A DNA stretch of 64,000 nt from positions 2,610,501-2,674,500 of the forward strand of contig NZ_CP104209.1 of assembly GCF_025244765.1 (NCBI RefSeq). Reading direction: 5' to 3'. Shown here one piece after another: positions 25,303 through 35,107 of the stretch (the first letter of the stretch is position 1; every line of letters starts with the position of its first letter). The notes below the pieces were generated by a model, which made no database searches, was not told the DNA's origin, and saw only the letters and a list, made by a program, of their open reading frames with translations. The translations under genes were made by a program, and so were the position numbers. Origin of the DNA: Empedobacter stercoris. GTDB taxonomy: Bacteria; Bacteroidota; Bacteroidia; Flavobacteriales; Weeksellaceae.

Positions 25303-26421
25303 TTATGCGTTAAGCATAACTGGCATAACTAACATTAAGATTTCTTCGCCATCCTCAAGTCCATCAACCGGTTTGATGATTCCTGCGCGATTTGGTTCAG
25401 ACATTTCTAATGTTATTTCTTCTGATTGTAAATTATTTAGCATTTCAATTAAGAAACGAGAATTGAAACCGATTTGTAAGTCAGTTCCGTTATAATCACA
25501 AGGAAGTCTTTCTTCTGCTTTGTTTGCAAAATCGATATCTTCCGCAGAAATTGTTAATGAATTTCCGACTAATTTTAATCGAACCTGATTGGTAGTTTTG
25601 TTCGAGAAAATAGCCACTCGTTTTAATGATGTTAAGAATAAATTTCTGTTAATCGTTAATACGTTTGGATTTTCTTTTGGAATTACGGCTTCATAATTTG
25701 GATATTTACCATCAATTAAACGACAAGTAAGCACGATATTCTGAAAAGAGAAACGTGTATTTGTATTGTTATATTCGATGATCACATCGTCATTATTTCC
25801 TCCTAAAATATTTTTCAATAAGTTAAGTGGTTTTTTTGGCATTATATAATCTGCAGCTTGTAAATTGTCTAAACCATTGCGTGTATATTTCACCAAACGA
25901 TGGGCATCTGTTGCAACAAAACGAAAAATATCTGCACTTGCTTGGAAGAAAACTCCCGTCATAATAGGACGTAATTCGTCGTTTCCAGTCGCAAAAATTG
26001 TTTTGATAATTGCTTCTGATAAAATGCTTGCACTAAGTGTTGTAGAACTTGCATCTTCTATATCTGGTGTTTGTGGATATTCGTTTGCGTCTTCAAATGC
26101 TAACTGATAATTTCCTTGTTCTGAAACAATTTCCAACGTATTTCCTTCTTTCTGGATAAAAGTAAGTGGTTGAGCTGGAAAAGTTTTCAACGTATCTGTT
26201 AAGATTTTTGATGGAATAGCAATTTTTCCGTTGTCATTAGATTCAACTTCTAACGTCGTAGAAATAGTCGTTTCCAAATCAGAACCTGTGATCGTTAATT
26301 GGCTACCGTCCAATTCGAATAAAAAATTATCAAGGATTGGTAAAGTATTATTAGAGTTTATTACTCCTCCGATTAAGTTAACATTTTTTAATAACGTGTT
26401 GCTCGATACAATAAATTTCAT
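25303..26421 (-). CDS. dnaN: DNA polymerase III beta sliding clamp
   Basis: 372 residues with the three-domain clamp layout: MKFIVSSNTLLKNVNLIGGVI opens domain 1, FVATDAHRLVKYTR closes the first half, and the C-terminal LMPVMLNA-type end (LVMPVMLNA) matches bacterial DnaN. It forms the ring that holds the replicase and other DNA enzymes on DNA. dnaA is not next to it, as is common in Bacteroidota. A -7 box TACATTTG (minus strand, 26457 down to 26450) lies 29 bases upstream. Confidence 0.97.
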   Translation of the reverse strand: MKFIVSSNTLLKNVNLIGGVINSNNTLPILDNFLFELDGSQLTITGSDLETTISTTLEVESNDNGKIAIPSKILTDTLKTFPAQPLTFIQKEGNTLEIVSEQGNYQLAFEDANEYPQTPDIEDASSTTLSASILSEAIIKTIFATGNDELRPIMTGVFFQASADIFRFVATDAHRLVKYTRNGLDNLQAADYIMPKKPLNLLKNILGGNNDDVIIEYNNTNTRFSFQNIVLTCRLIDGKYPNYEAVIPKENPNVLTINRNLFLTSLKRVAIFSNKTTNQVRLKLVGNSLTISAEDIDFANKAEERLPCDYNGTDLQIGFNSRFLIEMLNNLQSEEITLEMSEPNRAGIIKPVDGLEDGEEILMLVMPVMLNA

Positions 26422-26449
26422 ATGAAGAATCTTTCCTTAAAATATCTAA

Positions 26450-26457
26450 CAAATGTA
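26450..26457 (-). promoter_or_regulatory. -7 box of the dnaN promoter
   Basis: On the minus strand this reads TACATTTG, matching TAnnTTTG. No clear TTG at the expected distance is seen. The rest of 26422-26576 holds only AT-rich sequence with a weak hairpin around 26521-26547. Confidence 0.45.
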
Positions 26458-26576
26458 ATAAATAATCAAGTAAAAAACTCATACCTATACATTAAATATT
26501 ATATCGAAGGGTTTGTTGTTGATAATCAATTAGAAAGCTGATTGTTAAAAAAATATTTTTATTTGTATCAATTTTC

Positions 26577-26608
26577 TTTGATTAAAAAACTTTTCGACCT
26601 TAAATTTG
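26577..26608 (+). promoter_or_regulatory. Promoter of the GNAT/carbonic anhydrase operon
   Basis: TTTG at 26577-26580, a 20-base spacer and TAAATTTG at 26601-26608 match the Bacteroidota promoter consensus. The leader before the ATG at 26691 is about 75 bases. Confidence 0.65.
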
Positions 26609-26690
26609 TCTGGTATTTATAGATATTTAACAATTATTAGGGGCTTTATCTCATCTAAAAAGAGTAATTTAATTTCAAATATAAACTGCA

Positions 26691-26969
26691 ATGAAGATCG
26701 AATTAAATTTAGAAGGAAAGAATGGCGTTTTTGTTATGACTGACGATAATAACAAAGAGGTAGGCGAGCTTACTTTTATGTTGAAAGAGGAACAAATGAT
26801 TGTCAATCATACTGGTGTTAATCCGGAATTGAGAGGGAAAGGTTTAGCCGAAAAATTAGTGTTAGAAGCTGTAAAATACGCAAGAAAAAATCAGTTGAAA
26901 ATCATACCGTTTTGTAGTTATGTAAGTGTTTACATTGGTAAGCATCCCGAGGTACAAGATGTAATTTAA
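26691..26969 (+). CDS. Small GNAT family N-acetyltransferase (YidJ/COG2388 type)
   Basis: 92 residues, the size of the minimal GNAT family. The CoA-binding segment VNPELRGKGLAEKLVLEAVKYAR (residues 43-65) and the IIPFCSYVSVYIGKHPE end are characteristic. The substrate is not known. It is 6 bases upstream of the carbonic anhydrase gene, so the two are cotranscribed. Confidence 0.88.
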   Translation: MKIELNLEGKNGVFVMTDDNNKEVGELTFMLKEEQMIVNHTGVNPELRGKGLAEKLVLEAVKYARKNQLKIIPFCSYVSVYIGKHPEVQDVI

Positions 26970-26975
26970 AAAATT

Positions 26976-27602
26976 ATGAATTTAGAAAAAGTTTTCGCAC
27001 ACAATCAAGAATGGGTTAATAAACGTTTAGGTCAAGATGAACACTATTTTGATAAACTTTCGGCAGGACAAAATCCTGAAATTCTTTATATTGGTTGTTC
27101 GGATAGTCGTGTTACAGCGGAAGAATTATTAGGTGCTGAACCTGGAGAAGTCTTTGTTCACCGTAATATTGCAAACATGGTCATTAGTTTGGACATGAAC
27201 ACAACGTCGGTTTTGGCTTATGCGGTAGAGCATTTAAAAGTGAAACATATTGTAGTTTGTGGGCATTACAATTGTGGAGGGATTAAATCTGCCATGATTC
27301 CAAAAGATTTAGGAATTATGAATCCTTGGTTAAGAAATATACGAGATGTGTACCGTCTACATTCAGAAGAATTGAATGCAATTGAAAATGAAGGAATGCG
27401 TTACAACCGTTTAGTAGAGCTAAATGTACAAGAACAATGTGTCAATGTAGTTAAAAATCCTTTCGTGCAACGCGCCATGGAAAACGGATTAATTGTACAC
27501 GGTTGGGTGTTCGATTTGTTTACAGGGAAATTAATTGATCTGAATCTTAATTTCGATTTAATTCTTGAGAACATCAAAGAAATTTACGATATCAACGAAT
27601 AG
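26976..27602 (+). CDS. can: Beta-class carbonic anhydrase
   Basis: 208 residues. Zinc ligands are visible in IGCSDSRV (Cys41 and the Asp-Arg dyad) and VVCGHYNCGGI (His97 and Cys100 region). The NIANMV segment completes the active site. It converts CO2 and bicarbonate in the cytoplasm and supplies bicarbonate for carboxylases. It follows a GNAT gene with a 6-base gap. Confidence 0.94.
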   Translation: MNLEKVFAHNQEWVNKRLGQDEHYFDKLSAGQNPEILYIGCSDSRVTAEELLGAEPGEVFVHRNIANMVISLDMNTTSVLAYAVEHLKVKHIVVCGHYNCGGIKSAMIPKDLGIMNPWLRNIRDVYRLHSEELNAIENEGMRYNRLVELNVQEQCVNVVKNPFVQRAMENGLIVHGWVFDLFTGKLIDLNLNFDLILENIKEIYDINE

Positions 27603-27667
27603 CTTTTAACATTTTATTAAGTTTGGTATAATAATTGTCTTTTTACGTTGTTAACCAAACTATATCA

Positions 27668-30493
27668 ATGAGTAAGAACCGTTGGATAAAAAAAGTAAGT
27701 ATCGCGCTAATATCTATTATTGCGATACTTTTTATACTTAGTTTTTATATTACTTATTTTCTCAATAATCGTCTCCCAAAAATTATTGCCGAAAAAAATG
27801 ATACAGCTTACAATCTGACCTACGAAGATTTAAGTTTCTCTATCTTTAATTCGTCTCTTTCACTTAAAAATGTCGAAGTATCTCCTAAAGATTCTTTGAT
27901 GATAAAGGATTCTATCGAAGCAACCGGAAAAGTTAAAGAGATTAAAGTAGTTGGTATCAATTTTTTCAAGTTAATCACCCAAAAAGAAGTTGCTGCACTT
28001 TCGCTCAATATCCACCATCCTTCAGTCAATTATTACTTAAAAGAAAAAAAAGATTCCGTAAAAAAAGATACGATTCATTCAAAAGTTGGACAAAGCATTG
28101 ATGTGTCTAATGTAAACATTAAAAACGGTGAATTTAACTTGTATTCACAATCAGGAAAAAGACATCTCGCAAATGTTTCTAATTTTGATATTGATTTTGA
28201 TGGCGTTCGTTTCAACGAAAGAACAATCAATAAAAAAATACCATTTAAATACGCTGCTTTTGACATCAAATTAGATTCGATGTTTTTTGTATTGAAAGAG
28301 AAACAATTAATTCGAGCAAGAAAAGTTCAGTTTAATCAAACCGATTTTGAATTGGATGATTTTTCGATGAAACCACTTAAAATGAATGGGAAATTATATG
28401 TTCCAAATGATTCAGAAAATGATTTATTGGACATAGCATCTCCTTTGCTTTCACTTTCTAATATGGATTGGGGATTTACTTCGGAAGATAAGTTGTATTT
28501 TAAAACGGATTTAATTAAATTCAAACAACCACGAATTACCATTATTCAAGCAAAATCTGAAAATAAGATAGCCGATAAATCAGTCAAAAAAGTTACCCTA
28601 AAAACAGATGATGCTGAATTGATCAACATCAAAAAACTGCAAATAGAAAATGGAAAAATTCGTTCACTTTTTTCGAACGCAACAACTGTAAAATATGCGG
28701 TGAATAATGTTGTGTTGAATATTGAAGGAATAAAAATGAACGAATTAACGCGCACCAATGAAATACCTATTGATTATAAAACGTTTCGTATAAAGTTAGA
28801 TTCGATGTATTATCGCTTAAATGAAATGCATACGTTAACAGCTTCTAATTTTGATTTTACAGAAAAGAAATTGATTCTGAAAAACTTTAAAATGAAACCA
28901 ATGATCTCTAAAAATAAATTCAATAAAAATCACACAAAATCAAATACGTTATTGGATGTTGAAGCACCTATTTTAACCTTAAATAAGATCAGTTGGGGAA
29001 TGAAAAATAGTGAATTTTATTTTCATACGAATTCAATCAAATTGGATGAGGTAAATGTGAAAATTATCGATCAAAAAAATCAAAAAAATATAGCGAAGAA
29101 AGCTGAAAATGCAACTCAAAAATTTTTAATCAATTTCAATCTTGGTGTAGATACAATTCAAATTAAACAATCTCGATTTATCGCTTCGCAAAAGTTTGAT
29201 TTCAATCATGTTAATTTGACTGTTTTAGGTCTGAATAATGAGTTTGGGAGAGAACTTCGAATTAATCATATTCTTTTCAAAAATCCAAAATTCACGGTTT
29301 ATGGTCAACCTAGACGTGTTGCTCAGCGCGAAGGAGAAACTTCTAAGGCATTTAATGATATTATAAAAGTAGATAAGGTTTCGTTGGTAAATGGTCATTT
29401 GGAGGTGATTCCTTATCAACAAAAAATACCAAACTTATCCTTGAAGCAAATTCAATTGGTATTCGATCAGATCAATGTAGATCCAAAAACGATTCAAGAA
29501 GCCATACCTTTTTCCTATCATTCAGTTTTATTAAAATCTTCAGGAATAGAGTATGATTTAGGAAAAACCTATCAATTAAATACGGGAGCATTACAATTTT
29601 ACAACGGGAATTTAACGTTAAATCAAATGAATTTAACACCGAAAGTTTCTCGAAAGGCGTATACAGCATCTTTGCAAAAACAAGCAGATTTGTACACCGT
29701 TTCTGTCAATCAAATCAATGGAAATGGTATAAAATGGGGAATTTCGCCCTCAAAAGATTTCTTTTTGAAAGCGAATCAATTGAAATTAAATCAACTTTAT
29801 GCAAATATTTACAGAAGTTTAGTTCCGCCTAATGATACAAAACGTAAAACAATGTTTTCGCAAAAATTACGGGAGATGAAGTTTGATTTGGGTGTAAAAG
29901 AATTGCAATTGGTAAATTCGAAATTGGAGTATGAAGAAGAAACTGAAAAAAGTATTGGAACTGGAAAATTAACTTTTTCGTCGATAAATACAACCGTTAA
30001 AAATGTCAATTCTGGTTATCGTAAAAAATCATTACCAGATGTCAATGTTGATTGGCGTTCCGAATTTATGAAGGGAGATTTGCGTGCGAATTGGACATTT
30101 AATCCTATGAATCGTGCTGAAAAATTTAATATTAAAGGCGGCATAACAAAACTACCTGCAAAAAATCTCGATCCTTTTGTAAAACCATATCTTAAAGTTT
30201 CTGTTGATGGATTTTTTAATCAAATAAAATTCGATTTTGATGGAAATGATAAACTCGCAAGTGGTAATTTTGGAATTGATTATCAAGATTTGAATGTAAA
30301 TGTTTTGCGAGATGATGGATCGAAACGCAAGCTTTTATCAGCAGTTGGAAATACAGCAATTAAAAATAATTCGCGAGGAGAAATACGAGAAAAAAAAGTA
30401 GAAAATGTTGAACGAAAACAGGATAAATCATTTTTTAATTTCTTTTTAGCTTGTATCTTAGACGGTCTTAAAAAAGCACTTTTAATTATTTAA
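27668..30493 (+). CDS. Large AsmA/TamB-like envelope protein with triplicated module
   Basis: 941 residues from the ATG giving MSKNRWIKKVSIALISI (an upstream TTG frame is unlikely). One N-terminal membrane anchor (residues 8-30) is followed by a long beta-rich periplasmic region with the NLTYEDLSFSIFNSSLSLKNVEV pattern of AsmA-like proteins. A module with IPF/I-Y--F-IKLDSM-Y-L...F-MKP recurs near residues 191, 364 and 611. The C-terminus ends in a short hydrophobic helix. Relatives with this fold are linked to lipid transport between membranes; the role here is inference. The SDR gene starts 4 bases later. Confidence 0.75.
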   Translation: MSKNRWIKKVSIALISIIAILFILSFYITYFLNNRLPKIIAEKNDTAYNLTYEDLSFSIFNSSLSLKNVEVSPKDSLMIKDSIEATGKVKEIKVVGINFFKLITQKEVAALSLNIHHPSVNYYLKEKKDSVKKDTIHSKVGQSIDVSNVNIKNGEFNLYSQSGKRHLANVSNFDIDFDGVRFNERTINKKIPFKYAAFDIKLDSMFFVLKEKQLIRARKVQFNQTDFELDDFSMKPLKMNGKLYVPNDSENDLLDIASPLLSLSNMDWGFTSEDKLYFKTDLIKFKQPRITIIQAKSENKIADKSVKKVTLKTDDAELINIKKLQIENGKIRSLFSNATTVKYAVNNVVLNIEGIKMNELTRTNEIPIDYKTFRIKLDSMYYRLNEMHTLTASNFDFTEKKLILKNFKMKPMISKNKFNKNHTKSNTLLDVEAPILTLNKISWGMKNSEFYFHTNSIKLDEVNVKIIDQKNQKNIAKKAENATQKFLINFNLGVDTIQIKQSRFIASQKFDFNHVNLTVLGLNNEFGRELRINHILFKNPKFTVYGQPRRVAQREGETSKAFNDIIKVDKVSLVNGHLEVIPYQQKIPNLSLKQIQLVFDQINVDPKTIQEAIPFSYHSVLLKSSGIEYDLGKTYQLNTGALQFYNGNLTLNQMNLTPKVSRKAYTASLQKQADLYTVSVNQINGNGIKWGISPSKDFFLKANQLKLNQLYANIYRSLVPPNDTKRKTMFSQKLREMKFDLGVKELQLVNSKLEYEEETEKSIGTGKLTFSSINTTVKNVNSGYRKKSLPDVNVDWRSEFMKGDLRANWTFNPMNRAEKFNIKGGITKLPAKNLDPFVKPYLKVSVDGFFNQIKFDFDGNDKLASGNFGIDYQDLNVNVLRDDGSKRKLLSAVGNTAIKNNSRGEIREKKVENVERKQDKSFFNFFLACILDGLKKALLII

Positions 30494-30497
30494 GAAA

Positions 30498-31247
30498 ATG
30501 AAAAGAACAGTCTTCATTACCGGAGCAACATCTGGCATAGGAATGGCGACAGCAAAGAAATTAGCACCAAATTACCGTTTAATTTTATGTGGACGTCGTC
30601 AAGAACGATTAGATGAAATTCAAGCAGAATTGAGTCAACTAACTGAAGTGAAAACCATTCAATTTGATGTTCGTAACAAAGAAGCTGTTTTTCAAGCAGT
30701 AGAAAGTTTAGAGAACGAATGGAAAAATATTGATGTGTTAATTAATAATGCAGGAAATGCACATGGGTTAGCACCTTTCGACTCTGCTGATGTAGAGGAT
30801 TTGGAAGCAATGATTGATATCAATGTTAAAGGATTAATTTATGTTTCTAAAGCGATTATTCCATTGTTAAAACAATCAAATCATGCACATATTGTCAATC
30901 TTTCTTCAATCGCAGGAAAAGAAGTTTACCCTAATGGTGGCACATATTGCGCGTCTAAAGCAGCAGTAGAATCGTTGAGTAAAGGAATGCGTTACGATTT
31001 GTTGCCTTACGGAATAAAAGTTTCAAATATTGCGCCTGGAGCAGTAGAAACAGAGTTTTCTTTGGTACGTTTCAAAGGCGACGAAGAAAAAGCAGACAAT
31101 GTATACAAAGGATTCGAGCCTTTACAAGCAGAAGATATTGCAAATACAATCGAGTATTTATTGCAACAACCAGAACATGTGCAAATTGCAGATGTGACTA
31201 TTTTTCCAAAAGCTCAAGCTGGTGGAACAGTTATTTTAAAGAAATAA
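30498..31247 (+). CDS. Short-chain dehydrogenase/reductase (YdfG-like)
   Basis: 249 residues, classical SDR. The cofactor motif is FITGATSGIGMATA (residues 5-18), with CGRRQERL suggesting NADP preference. NNAG is at residues 86-89, and the catalytic triad is Ser in NLSSIAG plus YxxxK in TYCASKAA. The closest named type is the YdfG 3-hydroxy acid dehydrogenase; the exact substrate is not readable. It is likely cotranscribed with the AsmA-like gene. Confidence 0.88.
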   Translation: MKRTVFITGATSGIGMATAKKLAPNYRLILCGRRQERLDEIQAELSQLTEVKTIQFDVRNKEAVFQAVESLENEWKNIDVLINNAGNAHGLAPFDSADVEDLEAMIDINVKGLIYVSKAIIPLLKQSNHAHIVNLSSIAGKEVYPNGGTYCASKAAVESLSKGMRYDLLPYGIKVSNIAPGAVETEFSLVRFKGDEEKADNVYKGFEPLQAEDIANTIEYLLQQPEHVQIADVTIFPKAQAGGTVILKK

Positions 31248-31276
31248 TTTTTCTTTGATCATAAATTTTTTTTTAA

Positions 31277-31307
31277 ATGAAAAGCCTCTGTTTTAGAGGT
31301 TTTTCAT
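31277..31307. terminator. Terminator between SDR and outer-membrane receptor genes
   Basis: A 13-pair stem (31277-31289 with 31295-31307, arms ATGAAAAGCCTCT and AGAGGTTTTTCAT, one G-U) followed by TTTT serves the two convergent genes. Confidence 0.8.
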
Positions 31308-31308
31308 T

Positions 31309-33675
31309 TTAAATCCTATTTTGTTCTGCTGTTTTTTGAACTTGTTTCGCATCCTTTACTTTCTGATTTCCGAAATTGTATTTCAAATTCAACATAAAAT
31401 ATTGTGTGTCGCGATAATCTTTGAAAACCTGATTCTGATTTGCATATTTTGTTGAAATAGTATTGCGATCAGTTCTGAAAATATCATTAAATGTTAAACC
31501 AATTTCGAAACGTTTGTCCCATATTTTTTTATTCAAAATTAAGTAGGTATTTTGGGAAGAGCTGATGTTAAACGAACCTTGAATTGCTTTTGAATTGTAT
31601 TGATAGCCAGCTGAAATGTTAAAGGTTTTTTCTTTATCCAAATCCAGTTGTGTATTCAAATTCAAGTGATAAAAAAATACTTCATTTTTATATTGTTGTT
31701 GTTCTGGTCCAAAATAATAGTTTTGATTGTATTCGCCCATTGCAAAGAAATTTAGTTTCCACCACGACTTTAGATTGAAATTTTTCGAAAAATTTGCTCC
31801 AAAAGCTTCTCCATTTTTGATGTTAGTAAAATGATAAACCGTTTCGAAAGTTTCAGGATTTTGAATTGAAATTTCCATTGCAGGGTCTTTCTCATAGCGA
31901 TAATACATTTCAAAATTCCAATCTTTTAAAGTGTAAGATAAACTCAAATTGTGAATAATCGTAGAAACTGCGTTTGCATCGCCTTGAAAATATGAAAATA
32001 GATTGTAATACGATTTCGAAGGATTCAAGAAATTATAATTTGGTCGATTAATTCTTTTACCATAATTCAAACCAATTTGTCCTGCGTTTTCAAAACTGTA
32101 CATCAAATATATTGTTGGAAATAAGTCTGTATTTGTTCGTTTATTATGATTAATTGGGTGATCAGAAATCGTATTAATCCAAGTTGTTTCAGTTCTCAAA
32201 CCAGCTTTTGCTTCCCACTTTTTCCAGTTGTAATTTCCAGAAAGATATAAGGCAAAAATCTGTTCTTTGTAATTAAAAACATTACTTTTTTCGGGTTGAT
32301 ATTCGATTTGATTTTGAATTGATTCAAAAAAATCTAAATCATTGTCATTTTTCACAAAACTATGTTTTGCTCCAGCCTCCAAACCAAAATTTTCATGAGT
32401 TAAACTATAATCAATTTGAGTAGAAAATAAATTCAATTTTTGAAGTACAGTACTTAAAAAACGGTTTTCTTCATAAGGTTTATCTTTGAAATTTAATTTC
32501 GTTAAAACATCTTGATTTTCTTTGTAATAGCGATGACTAAAATTGTTGCTCCAAGTCAAATTGTTTTTTCCAAACTTTTTATCATAAACTAAATACGTGT
32601 TGAAATTATTTGAAGCTTCGCGACGATGATTTTGTGTGATATAAAAAGATTCGAGTTGATTATTTGTTGTGTTGTAAATATTTGTCGGAACATTATAATT
32701 CCCAATTGATGCAGGGTTTCTTGATCCATTTATTCCGAACTGAAAATGCTGCAAGCTATCGATTGAATATTGAGAAGCAAAATTGTAAATATGTTGTTGT
32801 TTAGCAACTGTTCTGCGAATCATGTTGCTCTCCCAACGTGTTTTATCATCTTGAAAAGTTACAACATCAAAATTTTTGCGAACATATTTTCCATTCACAA
32901 AATAATAATTTCCTGTCAATTGCCATTTTTCTGTATTGTAAGACTGTGTTGTTCCCAACATTCCTTTGCTATAAATCGATTGATGATAACGCGCAGCGAT
33001 TTGTCCTTTGTATCCAGAAAGTACATTTTTCTTCATTTTGATGTTGATAATCGCACTTCCAGACGCCTCATATTTAGCAGGTGGATTTGTAATGATTTCA
33101 ACCGAAAAAACTGTGGCACCATCTGTATTTTCTAACAATTGTTTCAATTGATCTTCCGTCATCAAAGTTTTTTTATCATTAATCGTGATCAAAATTTGTG
33201 TGTTTCCTCTTACGCTTAATTGATTATTTTTTAAGAGAACATTTGGTGTGTTTTTCACGATATCCCAAGCGCTTAAATTTTGCAAAGGCGTATTTTCTAC
33301 ATTAAATTCTATTCGGTCAATTTTTCGTTTCAACAAAGGTTTTTGAGCTGAAACAACAACATCTTTTAGGTTTATTGTTTCATCTTTTTTAAGTACAATT
33401 TGAATAGATTTTGTATTATTAGTTTGATAGTTTTCTTCAAATTCTTGGTAGCCGAATTCTTTAATATATATCGTAAATAATTTTGCTTGATGAAGTTCAA
33501 AACTGAATTCGCCATTTTCATTCGATTCAGTTATAATAGGATCTTGTGAAGGAATTTCAATTTCAATAGAATTTTTTGTTAATGGATTATTTTGCTCATC
33601 CATCAATTTTCCAGTTATAACCTGTGCAAAAATTATGGATGGAAATAAAAGTAAGATATAAACAATTGTTTTCAT
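31309..33675 (-). CDS. Outer membrane beta-barrel receptor (TonB-dependent receptor-like, OMP_b-brl_3)
   Basis: 788 residues. A signal peptide (MKTIVYILLLFPSIIFAQ) precedes a carboxypeptidase-regulatory-like domain (residues 19-95, VITGKLMDEQNNPLTKNSI). A plug-like segment follows (IDRIEFNVENTPLQNLSAWDIVKNTPNVLL and VRGNTQILITIND). The long barrel ends with TQYFMLNLKYNFGNQ. There is no obvious ligand. The gene lies divergent to a histidine kinase/response regulator pair with repeats between, which suggests regulation by that pair. Confidence 0.85.
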   Translation of the reverse strand: MKTIVYILLLFPSIIFAQVITGKLMDEQNNPLTKNSIEIEIPSQDPIITESNENGEFSFELHQAKLFTIYIKEFGYQEFEENYQTNNTKSIQIVLKKDETINLKDVVVSAQKPLLKRKIDRIEFNVENTPLQNLSAWDIVKNTPNVLLKNNQLSVRGNTQILITINDKKTLMTEDQLKQLLENTDGATVFSVEIITNPPAKYEASGSAIINIKMKKNVLSGYKGQIAARYHQSIYSKGMLGTTQSYNTEKWQLTGNYYFVNGKYVRKNFDVVTFQDDKTRWESNMIRRTVAKQQHIYNFASQYSIDSLQHFQFGINGSRNPASIGNYNVPTNIYNTTNNQLESFYITQNHRREASNNFNTYLVYDKKFGKNNLTWSNNFSHRYYKENQDVLTKLNFKDKPYEENRFLSTVLQKLNLFSTQIDYSLTHENFGLEAGAKHSFVKNDNDLDFFESIQNQIEYQPEKSNVFNYKEQIFALYLSGNYNWKKWEAKAGLRTETTWINTISDHPINHNKRTNTDLFPTIYLMYSFENAGQIGLNYGKRINRPNYNFLNPSKSYYNLFSYFQGDANAVSTIIHNLSLSYTLKDWNFEMYYRYEKDPAMEISIQNPETFETVYHFTNIKNGEAFGANFSKNFNLKSWWKLNFFAMGEYNQNYYFGPEQQQYKNEVFFYHLNLNTQLDLDKEKTFNISAGYQYNSKAIQGSFNISSSQNTYLILNKKIWDKRFEIGLTFNDIFRTDRNTISTKYANQNQVFKDYRDTQYFMLNLKYNFGNQKVKDAKQVQKTAEQNRI

Positions 33676-33720
33676 TCAAATAGTTTTAACAAAGTTGATT
33701 TTAAACGTCGTTTTTTTTCG

Positions 33721-33749
33721 GTTAATGAACGGTTAACGATGCGTTAATG
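33721..33749. promoter_or_regulatory. Three phased direct repeats, possible response-regulator operator
   Basis: GTTAATG (33721-33727), GTTAACG (33732-33738) and GTTAATG (33743-33749) are spaced exactly 11 bases, one helical turn apart. They lie between the divergent receptor and kinase/regulator genes. OmpR-family regulators typically bind such phased direct repeats. Confidence 0.5.
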
Positions 33750-33760
33750 TGAGTTTTGTG

Positions 33761-35107
33761 ATGAAAAACAATGTATTTTTGAGTATGAATCTTTCTAAAA
33801 AATATTATTCAATTTTATTTGCGTTTGTATTGTTGATTTTAGTCGCTTTGCAAGTTTATTACATTTACAATTCGTATCGGTTAGTGGAAAAAGATATGAA
33901 TAAAGAAGCTGCTGAAATTGCATTGAAAGTAATGAATGAAATGAACGAATTTCAGAAAGCAATAGATGAAGATAATTTGATCAATAGTTTTAAAAAATTA
34001 TCGCACGAAAAAGGAAAACAGTTTGATGAACTGAATGTTATTCGTTTGAACATAGATAATAATCATCAACTATTTACATCAAAAGTAGATTCGTTAATTG
34101 ATTTTTATTCCAAAGAAAGAAATTATCAAATTGCGTTAAAAATGGAAATTTATTCTGTTTATGATGAAATCAATCATGTAGAATTATTACCCCAAAAACC
34201 GTTGGTTATGTATCGTTCATCGACCAAAATAATTCATCCAAAATCGATTAATCAAAGTGTTTGGAGTTCTGATGATATAAGTAATCAAACAGATTCAGAT
34301 TTAGGAATTGATAAAAGTGAGCGACATAAATACAAAATAAAATCACAAACTAACTATGAATTATTGAATTTGAATTTTTTAGTGCTCAAAAAAATAATTC
34401 CTTTGATTGTGGTGAGTTTACTAATTATTGCATTAATCATTTTTTTATATTGGAAATCGATTCAAAATTTATCGAAACAAGAAGAAAAAATCAATCAATT
34501 GCATTTAACCATCGACTCAATTGCGCATGAATTGAACACACCGATTACGACCATGAAATTTGCTTTACATCAAGTTCAACATAACGAAATCAAAGAAATG
34601 ATAAATCGTCAAATTAATCGTTTGGAGAATACAGTTGATTCAATTTTTGTAAAAAATGATGAAAATAATGAATTGTTAGATGAAGTGATTTTAAATGAGA
34701 TTATTCAGAAAATACAATTGCAATTTCCAGCAATTAATATCACGCATCAAATTATTTTTGAAAAAAATGGAAGATTGCTAACGAAAGATTTTCAACAAAT
34801 TTTCCAGAATTTAATCGAAAATTCTATCAAATATGGTGCTTCTGAAATTTTATTAGATTTTAAATTTCAAAAAGAAATAACATTGAATTTTTCAGATAAT
34901 GGAATAGGAATTCCTATAAATGATTTGCCTTTTATTTTTGATAAATATTATCGAGTCGATCGCTCAATCAATCAAAATGTTAGTGGTTTGGGAATTGGAT
35001 TATATCTCGTTAAAACGATTATTGAACGCTATTTAGGAACAATCAACGTTGAGAATAATAAAGAAAAAGGTGTTCAATTTTTAATCGTTTTGCCGAATGA
35101 AAACTAA
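33761..35107 (+). CDS. Sensor histidine kinase
   Basis: 448 residues from ATG 33761; ATG 33785 or GTG 33749 are alternatives. Transmembrane helices lie near residues 15-36 and 212-230 and bound a periplasmic sensor of about 175 residues. H-box AHELNTPITTMKF (His256), N-box NLIENSIKYG, G1 DNGIGI and G2 GLGIGLYLVK are all present, so the kinase should be active. The 3' end overlaps the response regulator gene by 11 bases. The pair probably controls the divergent outer-membrane gene (inference). Confidence 0.92.
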   Translation: MKNNVFLSMNLSKKYYSILFAFVLLILVALQVYYIYNSYRLVEKDMNKEAAEIALKVMNEMNEFQKAIDEDNLINSFKKLSHEKGKQFDELNVIRLNIDNNHQLFTSKVDSLIDFYSKERNYQIALKMEIYSVYDEINHVELLPQKPLVMYRSSTKIIHPKSINQSVWSSDDISNQTDSDLGIDKSERHKYKIKSQTNYELLNLNFLVLKKIIPLIVVSLLIIALIIFLYWKSIQNLSKQEEKINQLHLTIDSIAHELNTPITTMKFALHQVQHNEIKEMINRQINRLENTVDSIFVKNDENNELLDEVILNEIIQKIQLQFPAINITHQIIFEKNGRLLTKDFQQIFQNLIENSIKYGASEILLDFKFQKEITLNFSDNGIGIPINDLPFIFDKYYRVDRSINQNVSGLGIGLYLVKTIIERYLGTINVENNKEKGVQFLIVLPNEN

